Below are positions 54,906-63,148 of a stretch of DNA of 64,000 nt, piece by piece (the first letter of the stretch is position 1; each line of letters begins with the position of its first letter). The position numbers and the translations under genes were made by a program. Source of the DNA: Kaistia algarum (GTDB lineage Bacteria; Pseudomonadota; Alphaproteobacteria; Rhizobiales; Kaistiaceae); contig NZ_JAPKNJ010000001.1 of assembly GCF_026343945.1 (NCBI RefSeq), positions 868,001-932,000 of the forward strand, read 5' to 3'. The notes beneath the pieces are model-generated. The model was not told the DNA's origin, made no database searches, and was given only the letters and a program-made list of their open reading frames with translations.

Positions 54906-56297
54906 TCAGAACGGAGCGTCGATATCGACGACGTCGATGAGCTTGTGGTTGACAAATTCCTTGATGCCGAGGCCGAGCAATTCGCGGCCATAGCCGGAAC
55001 GGCGGACGCCGCCAAAGGGCAGATCCGCCTTGACCATGGTCGGGTGATTCACGAACACCATCCCGGTCGAGATCTTCTTTGCGACTTCCGCGCCATGGGC
55101 AGGATTCGAGGTGAAGACCGAGCCGCCGAGCCCGAAAGGCGAGTCATTGGCGATCCGCACGGCATCGGCCTCGTCCTTCGCCCGGAACAGCATTGAGACG
55201 GGGCCGAAGAACTCCCAATAGCGCGCCGGATTGTCCTCGCCGACATCGGTCAGGATCGTCGGCTGCACGAAGGCGCCCTGGTTGGGGACGCTCGGGCCGA
55301 CCTCTTCCGCCTTGGCGCCCAGCGAAATGGCCTGCCGAACCTTGTCCTTGATCTCGTCGGCAGCTCCCTGCGAGGAGAGCGGCGCCAGCGTAGTTTTCGG
55401 ATCGAAGGGGTCGCCGGCAATCAGCGCCGCCACGCCCTTGCGGTAGCGTTCCAGGAATTCGTCATAGACTTCGTCGACGACGATCATGCGCTTGGAGGAA
55501 ACGCAGACCTGGCCGCCGTTCCAATGCCGACCGAACACGGCCCAATCGACCGTCTTCTTCATGTCGGCATCCGCCAGCACGACGAAGGCGTCGGCACCGC
55601 CGAGTTCCATCGTCGACTTCTTCAGCGCCTTGCCGGCCAGGGCCGCGATGGTGGAGCCAGCCGCCTCCGAGCCGGTCAGCGCCACGCCATGGACACGCGG
55701 ATCGTTCAGGATGAACTCGATCTGGGTACGCGTAGCATAGAGGTTCCGGAAGGCACCGTCCGGCAGGCCCGCCTCCTTCATCAGCGCGTCGAAGGCGGCC
55801 GCGCTTTGCGGGACGTTGGAGGCATGCTTCAGCAGCATCGTGTTGCCGGCCGAGAGCTGCGGCGCGATGATCCGGGCGATCTGGTAATAGGGGAAGTTCC
55901 AGGGCTCGATGCAGAGCAGCACGCCAAGCGGCTCGTGAACGAGGGTCACCCTGCCCTCGGAGGCATGGGCCACCGGCAAGGTTTCCGGCGCGAGCAAGCG
56001 CTCGGCGTTGGTGGCGTAATAATCGAAGATCTCGGCGGAAAGCTCGACCTCGGCCCTCGCCTCGGCGAGCAGCTTTCCCATTTCGGTCGTCAGTATTCTC
56101 GCATAGGTGTCGGCGTCCTGGCGCAGCAGATCCGCAGCCTTCTGCATCACCTTGGCCCGCTCGGCGAAGCTACTCTCGCGCCAGGACAGGAACGCCGCGT
56201 GGGCATCGCCGATCGCCTGCTTCACGTCCGCATCGGCCGCGTCCGGGAAGGTCTTCAGCACCTCGCCAGTATAGGGATTCGTCGTCGCATAGGCCAT
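54906..56297 (-). CDS. NAD(P)-dependent succinate-semialdehyde-type aldehyde dehydrogenase
   Basis: A 463-residue aldehyde dehydrogenase of the GabD/Sad-like group. Cofactor-site EPWNFPYYQIARIIAPQLSAGNTMLLKHA (about residues 132-160), catalytic Glu in MELGGADAFVVL (about residue 233) and Cys in NGGQVCVSSKRM (about residue 267). ATG 56297 follows AAGGAGCC and starts at the conserved N-terminus MAYATTNPYTGE; the frame is open to 56669 without conserved sequence. Stands alone, convergent with msrB; 515 bases without a gene separate it from the GntR gene at 56813. Confidence 0.93.
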   Translation of the reverse strand: MAYATTNPYTGEVLKTFPDAADADVKQAIGDAHAAFLSWRESSFAERAKVMQKAADLLRQDADTYARILTTEMGKLLAEARAEVELSAEIFDYYATNAERLLAPETLPVAHASEGRVTLVHEPLGVLLCIEPWNFPYYQIARIIAPQLSAGNTMLLKHASNVPQSAAAFDALMKEAGLPDGAFRNLYATRTQIEFILNDPRVHGVALTGSEAAGSTIAALAGKALKKSTMELGGADAFVVLADADMKKTVDWAVFGRHWNGGQVCVSSKRMIVVDEVYDEFLERYRKGVAALIAGDPFDPKTTLAPLSSQGAADEIKDKVRQAISLGAKAEEVGPSVPNQGAFVQPTILTDVGEDNPARYWEFFGPVSMLFRAKDEADAVRIANDSPFGLGGSVFTSNPAHGAEVAKKISTGMVFVNHPTMVKADLPFGGVRRSGYGRELLGLGIKEFVNHKLIDVVDIDAPF

Positions 56298-56670
56298 GTC
56301 TGGCTCCTTGTTCGATGACAGTCCGCCTCGTCTGGCGAGGATCTCGGACCTGCTTCCGATATCACCGGCCGACGGAACGTCCGGGTAAGCGCGGCTGCGT
56401 CCAGCAAGCGATCGATCGCCCGTCCCTGGCTGCCCGCGCTTCGACTTCAGCATCCATTTTATATCGGATGCCTTATCGTCCACTTTGACCAAGATCACGG
56501 TTTCCTGTTTTCGGTCACCCGCGCGTCGGACGTTTCGCGCCGGCCGACGATCCTGGCGAAGCGCCTGACGAGACGGCGGCCGCGTGATCCCTGCCCTCGC
56601 GCAAGCAGCCCTGGGAGCAAGCCTGAGAAGTAGGGTCTCGATCACACGCCACCGCTTGACGAAGCTCACA

Positions 56671-56716
56671 GCTTGAGCAATTGATCAGATGTCAGACCAA
56701 TTTTGGCTCAAGCCAA
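56671..56716. promoter_or_regulatory. Nested inverted repeats upstream of GntR/FCD gene
   Basis: Outer arms GCTTGAGC (56671-56678) and GCTCAAGC (56706-56713) enclose GATCAGATGTCAGACCAA; the right end also forms the 14-base palindrome TTGGCTCAAGCCAA (56703-56716). Likely operator and promoter region for the regulator at 56813 within the 515-base gap 56298-56812, which otherwise shows no gene. Confidence 0.5.
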
Positions 56717-56812
56717 GGGAGCGGTCATTGATGGGAGACGCGCTTTGGGAGGGGGTGCTTTCGAGCCTGGCTGTCGGCTTCTCTCCCGCGCGCCGATGGC
56801 GTTAGTCGCCCG

Positions 56813-57547
56813 ATGAACTCGTCCTTCCCTGGCCTCGCCCCGCTCCCTTCCTCCGACCGTGCGCGCAGCGTCATGAAGGCGCTGGCCGACTTCATATCCA
56901 CCTCAGGGGTCAAGCCGGGCGAACGGCTGCCGACCGAGCGCGAATTGATGGCGGCCCTTGCCGTCGGTCGCTCCACCGTGCGCGAGGTCATCCGCCAGTT
57001 CCAGGCGCTCGGCGTCATGGAATCTCGCAAAGGCAGCGGCACTTATCTCCTGCGCGGGATATCGGCCGACACGGTCCACATGCCGCTTTCCTTCGACACG
57101 ACGCATCTGCGCGACGCGCTGCTGACGACGCTGGACGTGCGGCGCGGGCTTGAGGCCGAGGCGAGCGCGCTCGCCGCGCGGCGGCGGACCGATGCCGATC
57201 TGAAGCGCATCGAGGAACGGCTCGTCACGATGGAGAGCGTCCATCACGAGAAGGGAACGGCCGGCCGAGAGGACCTTGCCTTCCACCTCTCGATCTATGA
57301 CGCCACGCACAACCCGCTCTTTCCGCAATTACTGGAGCAGATGCGCGAAGCGTTCGAGAGCTTCTGGGCGAAGCCGTTCAACCGACCCGATTTCGCCCGC
57401 CGCTCCTTTCCGCTCCACCGCACGCTGTTCGAGGCGATCGCCGCCCGCGACGAGGCACGCGCGCGGGCCGAGACATTGGCAATCCTTCAAATCGTCGAAG
57501 AGGACATCCGCGAAATGTCCGAAGACACCGACAAGGCAATGAAATGA
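56813..57547 (+). CDS. GntR-family regulator, FadR/FCD subfamily
   Basis: A 244-residue regulator with winged helix at about residues 18-80 (VMKALADFISTSGVKPGERLPTERELMAAL, GRSTVREVIRQFQALGVM, GSGTYLL) and FCD domain from about residue 100 (VRRGLEAEASALAARR, LAFHLSIYDATHNP). Heads the operon of importer 7 and overlaps the next gene by 4 bases (ATGA), so it is made together with it and presumably controls it through the repeats at 56671-56716. Confidence 0.92.
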   Translation: MNSSFPGLAPLPSSDRARSVMKALADFISTSGVKPGERLPTERELMAALAVGRSTVREVIRQFQALGVMESRKGSGTYLLRGISADTVHMPLSFDTTHLRDALLTTLDVRRGLEAEASALAARRRTDADLKRIEERLVTMESVHHEKGTAGREDLAFHLSIYDATHNPLFPQLLEQMREAFESFWAKPFNRPDFARRSFPLHRTLFEAIAARDEARARAETLAILQIVEEDIREMSEDTDKAMK

Positions 57548-58716
57548 CCGATAGCGTCGACCCGTTCGACCATGCTTCCCTGCTGCTCGCCCATGATGGC
57601 GTCAACGCCTATGACGCCGTCGTGCCGCCGATCGTGCAGACCTCGCTCTTCACCTTCTCGTCCTATGCCGAGATGGAGGAGACCTATAAGGGGCTGAAGG
57701 TTCGCCCGACCTATAGCCGCGGCTTGAACCCGACGGTCCGCGCCTTTGAGGAAAAGATCGCGGGGCTGGAGGGCGCCGAGGACGCGCTCGGCTTTGCCAG
57801 CGGCATGGCATCGATCTCCTCGACCGTCATGACCTTCGTCAGCCCGGGCGACCGGATCGTCTGCGTCCGCCATTGTTATCCGGATGCCTATCGCCTGTTC
57901 GAGACGCTGCTCGCCCGCTACGGCGTCGAGACGAGCTATGTCGACGGGCTCGATATTGACGCGGTGGCGGCGGCACTGCCCGGCGCGAAACTCTTCTACA
58001 TGGAGAGCCCGACGAGTTGGACCATGGAAACGCATGACGTCCGCGCGCTGGCGGCGCTGGCACGGGAGAACGGCGTTCTCACCGTCATGGACAACAGCTG
58101 GGCCAGCCCGGTCTTCCAACGGCCAATCACGCTCGGCGTCGACCTCGTCGTGCATTCGGCGTCGAAATATATCGGCGGCCACAGCGATGTCGTCGCCGGT
58201 GTCGTCGCGGGTTCGAGCGAACTGGTCGGCCGGATCCGCTCGTCCACCCTGCCCTATCTCGGCGGCAAGCTGGCGCCGTTTGAAGCCTGGCTGCTGCTGC
58301 GCGGCCTCCGGACCCTGCCGATCCGCATGAAGGCGCATGAGGCAGCTGCGCTTTCGGTGGCGCGGCGTCTCGCCCTCCATCCCGATGTCGTCTCGGTCAG
58401 CCATCCGGGCCTCGGCAACAAGCTGCCGGAAGGTCTTTTCGGCACTTCAGGCCTGTTCTCCTTCACCTTCCGCGAGGGCATCGACATTCCCGCCTTCGCC
58501 GACCGTTTGCGGCTGTTCAAGCTCGGCGTGAGCTGGGGCGGCCATGAAAGCCTCGTCGTGCCCGCTCAGGTCGTGCGGGTACAGGCGGCGGGACCCAATT
58601 CCGCGATCGATTTCGGCGTCGATCCGAACATGGTCCGCCTCCATGTCGGCCTCGAAGGGGCCGGCGCGCTCTGGAACGACCTCGCCGAGGCGATCGAAGT
58701 CGCCCGGCGGCCATGA
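57544..58716 (+). CDS. PLP-dependent C-S lyase (cystathionine beta-lyase-like, Cys/Met metabolism family)
   Basis: A 390-residue pyridoxal-phosphate enzyme of the MetB/MetC family. The PLP Lys208 lies in VVHSASKYIGGHSDVV, the ring-binding Asp183 in TVMDNSWASPV, and the tetramer-forming YSRGLNPTVRAFEEKIAGLEG near residues 57-77. The family usually cleaves or forms C-S bonds in cystathionine. Here it is coupled to a FadR-type regulator upstream and a sugar-type importer downstream, so its true substrate may be an imported sulfur compound or the enzyme may be a beta-lyase with another role. Confidence 0.9.
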   Translation: MTDSVDPFDHASLLLAHDGVNAYDAVVPPIVQTSLFTFSSYAEMEETYKGLKVRPTYSRGLNPTVRAFEEKIAGLEGAEDALGFASGMASISSTVMTFVSPGDRIVCVRHCYPDAYRLFETLLARYGVETSYVDGLDIDAVAAALPGAKLFYMESPTSWTMETHDVRALAALARENGVLTVMDNSWASPVFQRPITLGVDLVVHSASKYIGGHSDVVAGVVAGSSELVGRIRSSTLPYLGGKLAPFEAWLLLRGLRTLPIRMKAHEAAALSVARRLALHPDVVSVSHPGLGNKLPEGLFGTSGLFSFTFREGIDIPAFADRLRLFKLGVSWGGHESLVVPAQVVRVQAAGPNSAIDFGVDPNMVRLHVGLEGAGALWNDLAEAIEVARRP

Positions 58717-58750
58717 TCCTGATGGGAACCTGAACAAAAAGGGGAGAACT

Positions 58751-60016
58751 ATGTTCAAAAGACTGATAGCGGCGGCGGCCATGACGGCGCTGCTGGCGGG
58801 GACGGCGCTGGCCGACACCAAGCTGAAGCTCGTCGAGGTGATCACAAGCCCCGAGCGGACCGAGACGCTCAAGAGCATCGTCAAGGGTTTCGAGACCGCC
58901 AATCCCGGCACCAGCGTCGAGATCATCTCGTTGCCCTGGGGCGAGGCGTTCGAGAAATTCGCGACCATGGTCGCAGCCGGCGAGACGCCGGACGTCGTCG
59001 AGATGCCCGACACCTGGCTCGCGCTCTATGCCGGCCACGGCCTGCTCGAAAATCTCGAGCCCTATCTCGCCAAATGGGACCAGGCCTCGGACCTGAACGA
59101 CCGCGCGCTCGAATTTGGCCGTGCCGTCGACAAGACGGCCTATATGCTGCCTTACGGCTTCTATCTGCGGGCGATGTTCTACAACAAGAAGCTGTTCGCC
59201 GAGGCCGGCGTCGCCGAGCCGCCGAAGACGCTGGACGAGTTCATGGAGGCCTCGAAGAAGGTTTCGGCGCTCCCCGGCAAGTATGGCTACTGCCTGCGCG
59301 GCGGTCCCGGCGGACTCAATGGCTGGGTGATGTTCGGCGCGACGGCCAATGGCTCGAACGCCTTCTTCAAGGAAGACGGCACCTCGACCTTCACCGATCC
59401 GGGCTGGGTCAAGGGCCTGACCTTCCTGACCGACATCTACAAGAAGGGCTATGCGCCGAAGGACAGCGTCAACTGGGGCTTCAACGAGATCGTCGCCGGC
59501 TTCTATTCCGGCACCTGCGCGATGCTCGACCAGGATCCGGACGCGCTGATCGCCATCGCCGAGCGGATGAAGCCGGAAGACTACGGGATCACCACCATGC
59601 CGAAGGGTCCGGACGGCAAGACCTTCCCGACGATCGGCTATGCCGGCTGGTCGATGTTCGCCAGTTCCGCGGACAAGGATGCGTCCTGGAAGCTCATCGC
59701 CGCGCTCGAAGGCAAGGAAGGCAACGTCGCCTGGAACAAGAAGACCGGCGCGCTGCCGGCGCTGAAGTCGGCCGAGAGCGATCCGTTCTATTCGAGCCCG
59801 CAGTTCAAGGGCTGGTTCACGGAACTCTCCGATAAGGACGTCGTGCCGACCGTGATGCCGACCTACCTGCCGGAATTCGCCTTCTTCAAGGATTCCCTCG
59901 TGATCAAGACGAGCCAGCAGGCGTTGCTGGGCGAGATCACGCCGGAGGAACTCGCCACGCAGTGGGGCGACTACCTGACCAAGGCGCAGCAGAAGTACCT
60001 CGCCTCCAAGAAGTAA
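58751..60016 (+). CDS. ABC transporter extracellular solute-binding protein (family 1)
   Basis: A 421-residue binding protein, maltose-binding-like. Signal peptide about residues 1-20 (cleavage after ALA), then KLKLVEVITSPERTETLKSIVKGFETANPGTSVEIISLPWGEAFEKF, the usual first lobe. SWKLIAALEGKEGNVAWNKKTGALPALKSAE is a typical second-lobe end. GGGGAGA precedes ATG 58751, 34 bases after the C-S lyase stop. Confidence 0.93.
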   Translation: MFKRLIAAAAMTALLAGTALADTKLKLVEVITSPERTETLKSIVKGFETANPGTSVEIISLPWGEAFEKFATMVAAGETPDVVEMPDTWLALYAGHGLLENLEPYLAKWDQASDLNDRALEFGRAVDKTAYMLPYGFYLRAMFYNKKLFAEAGVAEPPKTLDEFMEASKKVSALPGKYGYCLRGGPGGLNGWVMFGATANGSNAFFKEDGTSTFTDPGWVKGLTFLTDIYKKGYAPKDSVNWGFNEIVAGFYSGTCAMLDQDPDALIAIAERMKPEDYGITTMPKGPDGKTFPTIGYAGWSMFASSADKDASWKLIAALEGKEGNVAWNKKTGALPALKSAESDPFYSSPQFKGWFTELSDKDVVPTVMPTYLPEFAFFKDSLVIKTSQQALLGEITPEELATQWGDYLTKAQQKYLASKK

Positions 60017-60033
60017 GGGCGAGCGACCGCGAC

Positions 60034-60059
60034 GGCCTCCTCCGCACGCGGGGGAGGCC
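60034..60059 (+). promoter_or_regulatory. Stem-loop between binding-protein and permease genes
   Basis: 10-bp stem (GGCCTCCTCC / GGGGGAGGCC, one G-U pair) with a 6-base loop in the 113-base gap between the binding protein and the first permease, like the hairpin at 1324-1348 in importer 1. Confidence 0.6.
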
Positions 60060-60129
60060 CAACAGCAGGACCGTCGAATGACGGTTTCCGGACCCCGCGG
60101 GAAGCGGCCGGAGCAAAGGGGATCTTTCG

Positions 60130-61062
60130 ATGAGCCAGGCCGTGCACGCCCCGTTCGGGCGCGACCGACGACCTTTCATGCGGCGCTTCGCGATCGCGGC
60201 GGAGCCCTATCTCTATTCGGCCCCGGCACTGATCCTGATCGCTGCCGTCATGCTGGTGCCGCTCGTGATCGGCATCTCCTATGCCTTCCGCAACGTGATC
60301 CTGCTCGATCCGTTCTCGGGCGGCTTCATCGGCCTCGACCATTTCCGCGAGATGGCGAAGGACAAGGCCTTCTGGCTCGCCCTGCGCAATACCGTCACCT
60401 GGACCGGCTGGTCGGTACTGCTGCAATTCGTGCTGGGCCTCATCCTGGCACTCCTTCTCGACCAGCCTTTCAAGGGCCGCGGCCTGGCGCAGGCGCTGTG
60501 CTTCCTTCCCTGGGCCGTGCCGAGCTTCCTATCCGGCCTCAACTGGGCCTGGATGTTCAATCCGATCGTCGGCCCGCTGCCGCACTGGCTCTATGCGCTC
60601 GGGATCCTTGCCGCGCCCGACAATATCCTGGCCGATCCGAACACCGCGATGTGGGGTCCGATCGTCGCCAATGTCTGGTGGGGCATTCCCTTCTTCGCCA
60701 TCACGCTGCTGGCCGCGCTGCAGGCGATCCCGCGCGACCTCTATGAGGCAGCGGCCATTGACGGCGCGACGCCGTTCCAGCGTTTCCGCTCCATCACGCT
60801 GCCTTTCCTGGCGCCGACGATCGCCATCACCGTCATGCTCCGCACGGTCTGGATTGCCAATTTCGCCGATTTGATCGTGGTGATGACCAATGGCGGACCG
60901 GCGGACCGGACGCAGATCGTCGCCAGCTACATCTTCACCCAGGCCTTCCGCCGGCTCGATTTCGGCTATGCCTCGGCAATCGCGCTCGTCCTGCTCGGCC
61001 TGCTGATGATCTATTCGCTGCTGATCATCCTGCTGCGCCAGACCCTGCTGAAGGAGGCCTGA
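60130..61062 (+). CDS. ABC sugar transporter permease (MalF-type)
   Basis: A 310-residue inner-membrane permease with about six hydrophobic segments and EAA motif LYEAAAIDGATPFQRFRSITLPFL (about residues 205-228). An internal ATG at 60178 starts nearer the first helix, but ATG 60130 has GGGGATC upstream. Followed after 4 bases by the partner permease. Confidence 0.9.
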   Translation: MSQAVHAPFGRDRRPFMRRFAIAAEPYLYSAPALILIAAVMLVPLVIGISYAFRNVILLDPFSGGFIGLDHFREMAKDKAFWLALRNTVTWTGWSVLLQFVLGLILALLLDQPFKGRGLAQALCFLPWAVPSFLSGLNWAWMFNPIVGPLPHWLYALGILAAPDNILADPNTAMWGPIVANVWWGIPFFAITLLAALQAIPRDLYEAAAIDGATPFQRFRSITLPFLAPTIAITVMLRTVWIANFADLIVVMTNGGPADRTQIVASYIFTQAFRRLDFGYASAIALVLLGLLMIYSLLIILLRQTLLKEA

Positions 61063-61066
61063 CATC

Positions 61067-61903
61067 ATGATGCGGCCCAAGCATCTCGGCTTCACGGTTC
61101 TCCATCGCCTGGCGATCCTGGCCTATATCGTCTTCGCCCTCTTCCCGCTTTTCTGGCTGCTCAAGGTCTCGGTGACTCCGAACGACCTCCTCTATACCGA
61201 GGGCGTTCGGATGTGGCCGTCGCGCTCGACGCTCGACCATTACATCTTCGTGCTGGAACACAGCGACTTTCCGCTCTTTTTCCGCAACAGCCTGATCGTG
61301 TCGCTGTCGACAGCCTTCATCGTCACGGCGCTGGCCTCGATCGCCGGCTATTCGCTGTCGCGCTTCGTCTTCCGCGGCAAGATCTGGATCGTTGGGCTGA
61401 TGCTGATCACCCAGATGTTCCCGCTCGTCATGCTGATCGCGCCGATCTTCAAGATCCTGTCGCCGCTCGGCCTCACCAACAGCTTGACCGGCCTCGTCAT
61501 CGTCTATGTCGCCTTCAACGTCCCCTTCGCGACCTTTCTCATGCAGTCCTTCTTCGACGGCATCCCAAAGGATTTGGAAGAGGCAGCGATGATCGACGGG
61601 GCGACGCGCTTCAAGGCGCTCCGCCAGATCATCCTGCCGCTGACGCTGCCCGGCATAGCCGCGACGCTGGGCTTCGTCTTCACGGCGGCGTGGAGCGAAC
61701 TGCTGTTCGCGCTGATGCTGATCTCGGGTGTCGATGCGAGCACCTTCCCGGTCGGGCTGCTGTCCTTCGTGTCGAAATTCTCGGTCGATTTCGGGCAGAT
61801 GATGGCGGCCGGCGTGCTGGCCCTGATCCCGGCCTGCCTCTTCTTCTTTTTCATCCAGCGCTATCTCGTGCAGGGCCTGACGGCCGGCGCGGTCAAAGGC
61901 TGA
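61067..61903 (+). CDS. ABC sugar transporter permease (MalG-type)
   Basis: A 278-residue permease with EAA motif LEEAAMIDGATRFKALRQIILPL (about residues 172-194) and the MalG-style end VQGLTAGAVKG. GGAGG lies before the ATG pair at 61067/61070. Ten bases separate it from the ATPase gene. Confidence 0.92.
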   Translation: MMRPKHLGFTVLHRLAILAYIVFALFPLFWLLKVSVTPNDLLYTEGVRMWPSRSTLDHYIFVLEHSDFPLFFRNSLIVSLSTAFIVTALASIAGYSLSRFVFRGKIWIVGLMLITQMFPLVMLIAPIFKILSPLGLTNSLTGLVIVYVAFNVPFATFLMQSFFDGIPKDLEEAAMIDGATRFKALRQIILPLTLPGIAATLGFVFTAAWSELLFALMLISGVDASTFPVGLLSFVSKFSVDFGQMMAAGVLALIPACLFFFFIQRYLVQGLTAGAVKG

Positions 61904-61913
61904 GGAGACCCTC

Positions 61914-62990
61914 ATGGCATCCATCGATATCGCCGGAGTCCGCAAGGCCTATGGCAGCACCCATGTCCTACACGGCGTCGACCTCACCATCCGCGACGGC
62001 GAATTCGTCGTCCTCGTCGGCCCCTCGGGCTGCGGGAAATCCACCCTGCTCCGGATGATCGCGGGCCTCGAGGACATTTCCTCCGGCGAAATCCGCATCG
62101 GCGACAGGCGCGTCAACGATCTCGACCCGAAGGATCGCGACATCGCCATGGTGTTCCAGTCCTATGCGCTCTATCCACATATGACGGTCGCCGGGAACAT
62201 GAGCTACAGCCTGCGCCTGCGGAAGACCGCCAAGGACAAGATCGCGACAGCGATCGCCGCCGCCGGGGCGAAGCTCGGGCTCGACGCGCTGATGGAACGG
62301 CGCCCCAAGGCCCTATCCGGCGGCCAGCGCCAGCGCGTCGCCATGGGCCGCGCCATCGTGCGCGCACCGAAGGCATTTCTCTTCGACGAGCCGCTGTCCA
62401 ATCTCGACGCGCGCCTGCGCGAGCAGATGCGCAGCGAGATCAAGAAGCTGCATCAGGACCTCGGTGCCACTTCGATCTATGTGACGCATGACCAGATCGA
62501 GGCAATGACGCTGGCCGATCGCATCGTCGCCATGAATGCCGGCATCGTGCAGCAGGTCGGCAGCCCGCTCGATCTCTATGACAGGCCGGCCAACCTCTTC
62601 GTCGCCGGCTTCATGGGCTCGCCTGCCATGAACATGTTCGCCGGCACCTATCGCAGCACTGGCGGCGCGCCGCGCGTCGATCTCGCCGAGGGCATCTCGG
62701 TGCCGGTGGCCGAGGGGATCGCGGCCGCGGACGGCGCGAAGGTCACACTCGGCATCCGGCCTGAACATGTCGTCGTGACGCCAGGCGGCGGCGTCGGCAT
62801 CCAGGCTTTCATCGACCTCGTCGAACCGACCGGCTTCGGCACGATCCTGCATGCGAACTCCTTCGGCGCCGACGTGAAGGCGTTCTCGCTGCAGCGCGGC
62901 CTCGCGACCCGCGGCGACACCGTCAGCGTCGCCTTTCCGGTCGATCGCATCCATCTCTTCGACGGCGAAACGGGAAGCCGCATCGGCTGA
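61914..62990 (+). CDS. ABC sugar transporter ATPase (MalK/UgpC-type)
   Basis: A 358-residue ATPase. Walker A GPSGCGKST (about residues 37-45), signature LSGGQRQRVAMGRAIV, Walker B AFLFDEPLSNLD, switch His in IYVTHDQIEAMTLADRI; a C-terminal TOBE-like domain from about residue 240. It completes importer 7 and, as such ATPases can serve several importers, might also power importer 1, which lacks one in this window. Confidence 0.94.
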   Translation: MASIDIAGVRKAYGSTHVLHGVDLTIRDGEFVVLVGPSGCGKSTLLRMIAGLEDISSGEIRIGDRRVNDLDPKDRDIAMVFQSYALYPHMTVAGNMSYSLRLRKTAKDKIATAIAAAGAKLGLDALMERRPKALSGGQRQRVAMGRAIVRAPKAFLFDEPLSNLDARLREQMRSEIKKLHQDLGATSIYVTHDQIEAMTLADRIVAMNAGIVQQVGSPLDLYDRPANLFVAGFMGSPAMNMFAGTYRSTGGAPRVDLAEGISVPVAEGIAAADGAKVTLGIRPEHVVVTPGGGVGIQAFIDLVEPTGFGTILHANSFGADVKAFSLQRGLATRGDTVSVAFPVDRIHLFDGETGSRIG

Positions 62991-63085
62991 CGGCCGGGTC
63001 GCGGCGCGAGCAGACCTTCCTGAAATCGGGCAGCGCGTCAGGGGACCGGTCGCGGGTTCGCTTCCTGTTCGATGACTTCCAAAAA

Positions 63086-63113
63086 TTGACAGAACGATCC
63101 GATTTTGTAATTT
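63086..63113 (+). promoter_or_regulatory. Possible sigma-70 promoter before RpiR gene
   Basis: TTGACA at 63086-63091 with TAATTT at 63108-63113, 16 bases apart, in an AT-rich stretch 36 bases before the proposed start of the regulator. Read by eye only. Confidence 0.4.
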
Positions 63114-63148
63114 TCCTATCAGACGCGGAGTTTGGGAGGGGTGCCCGG

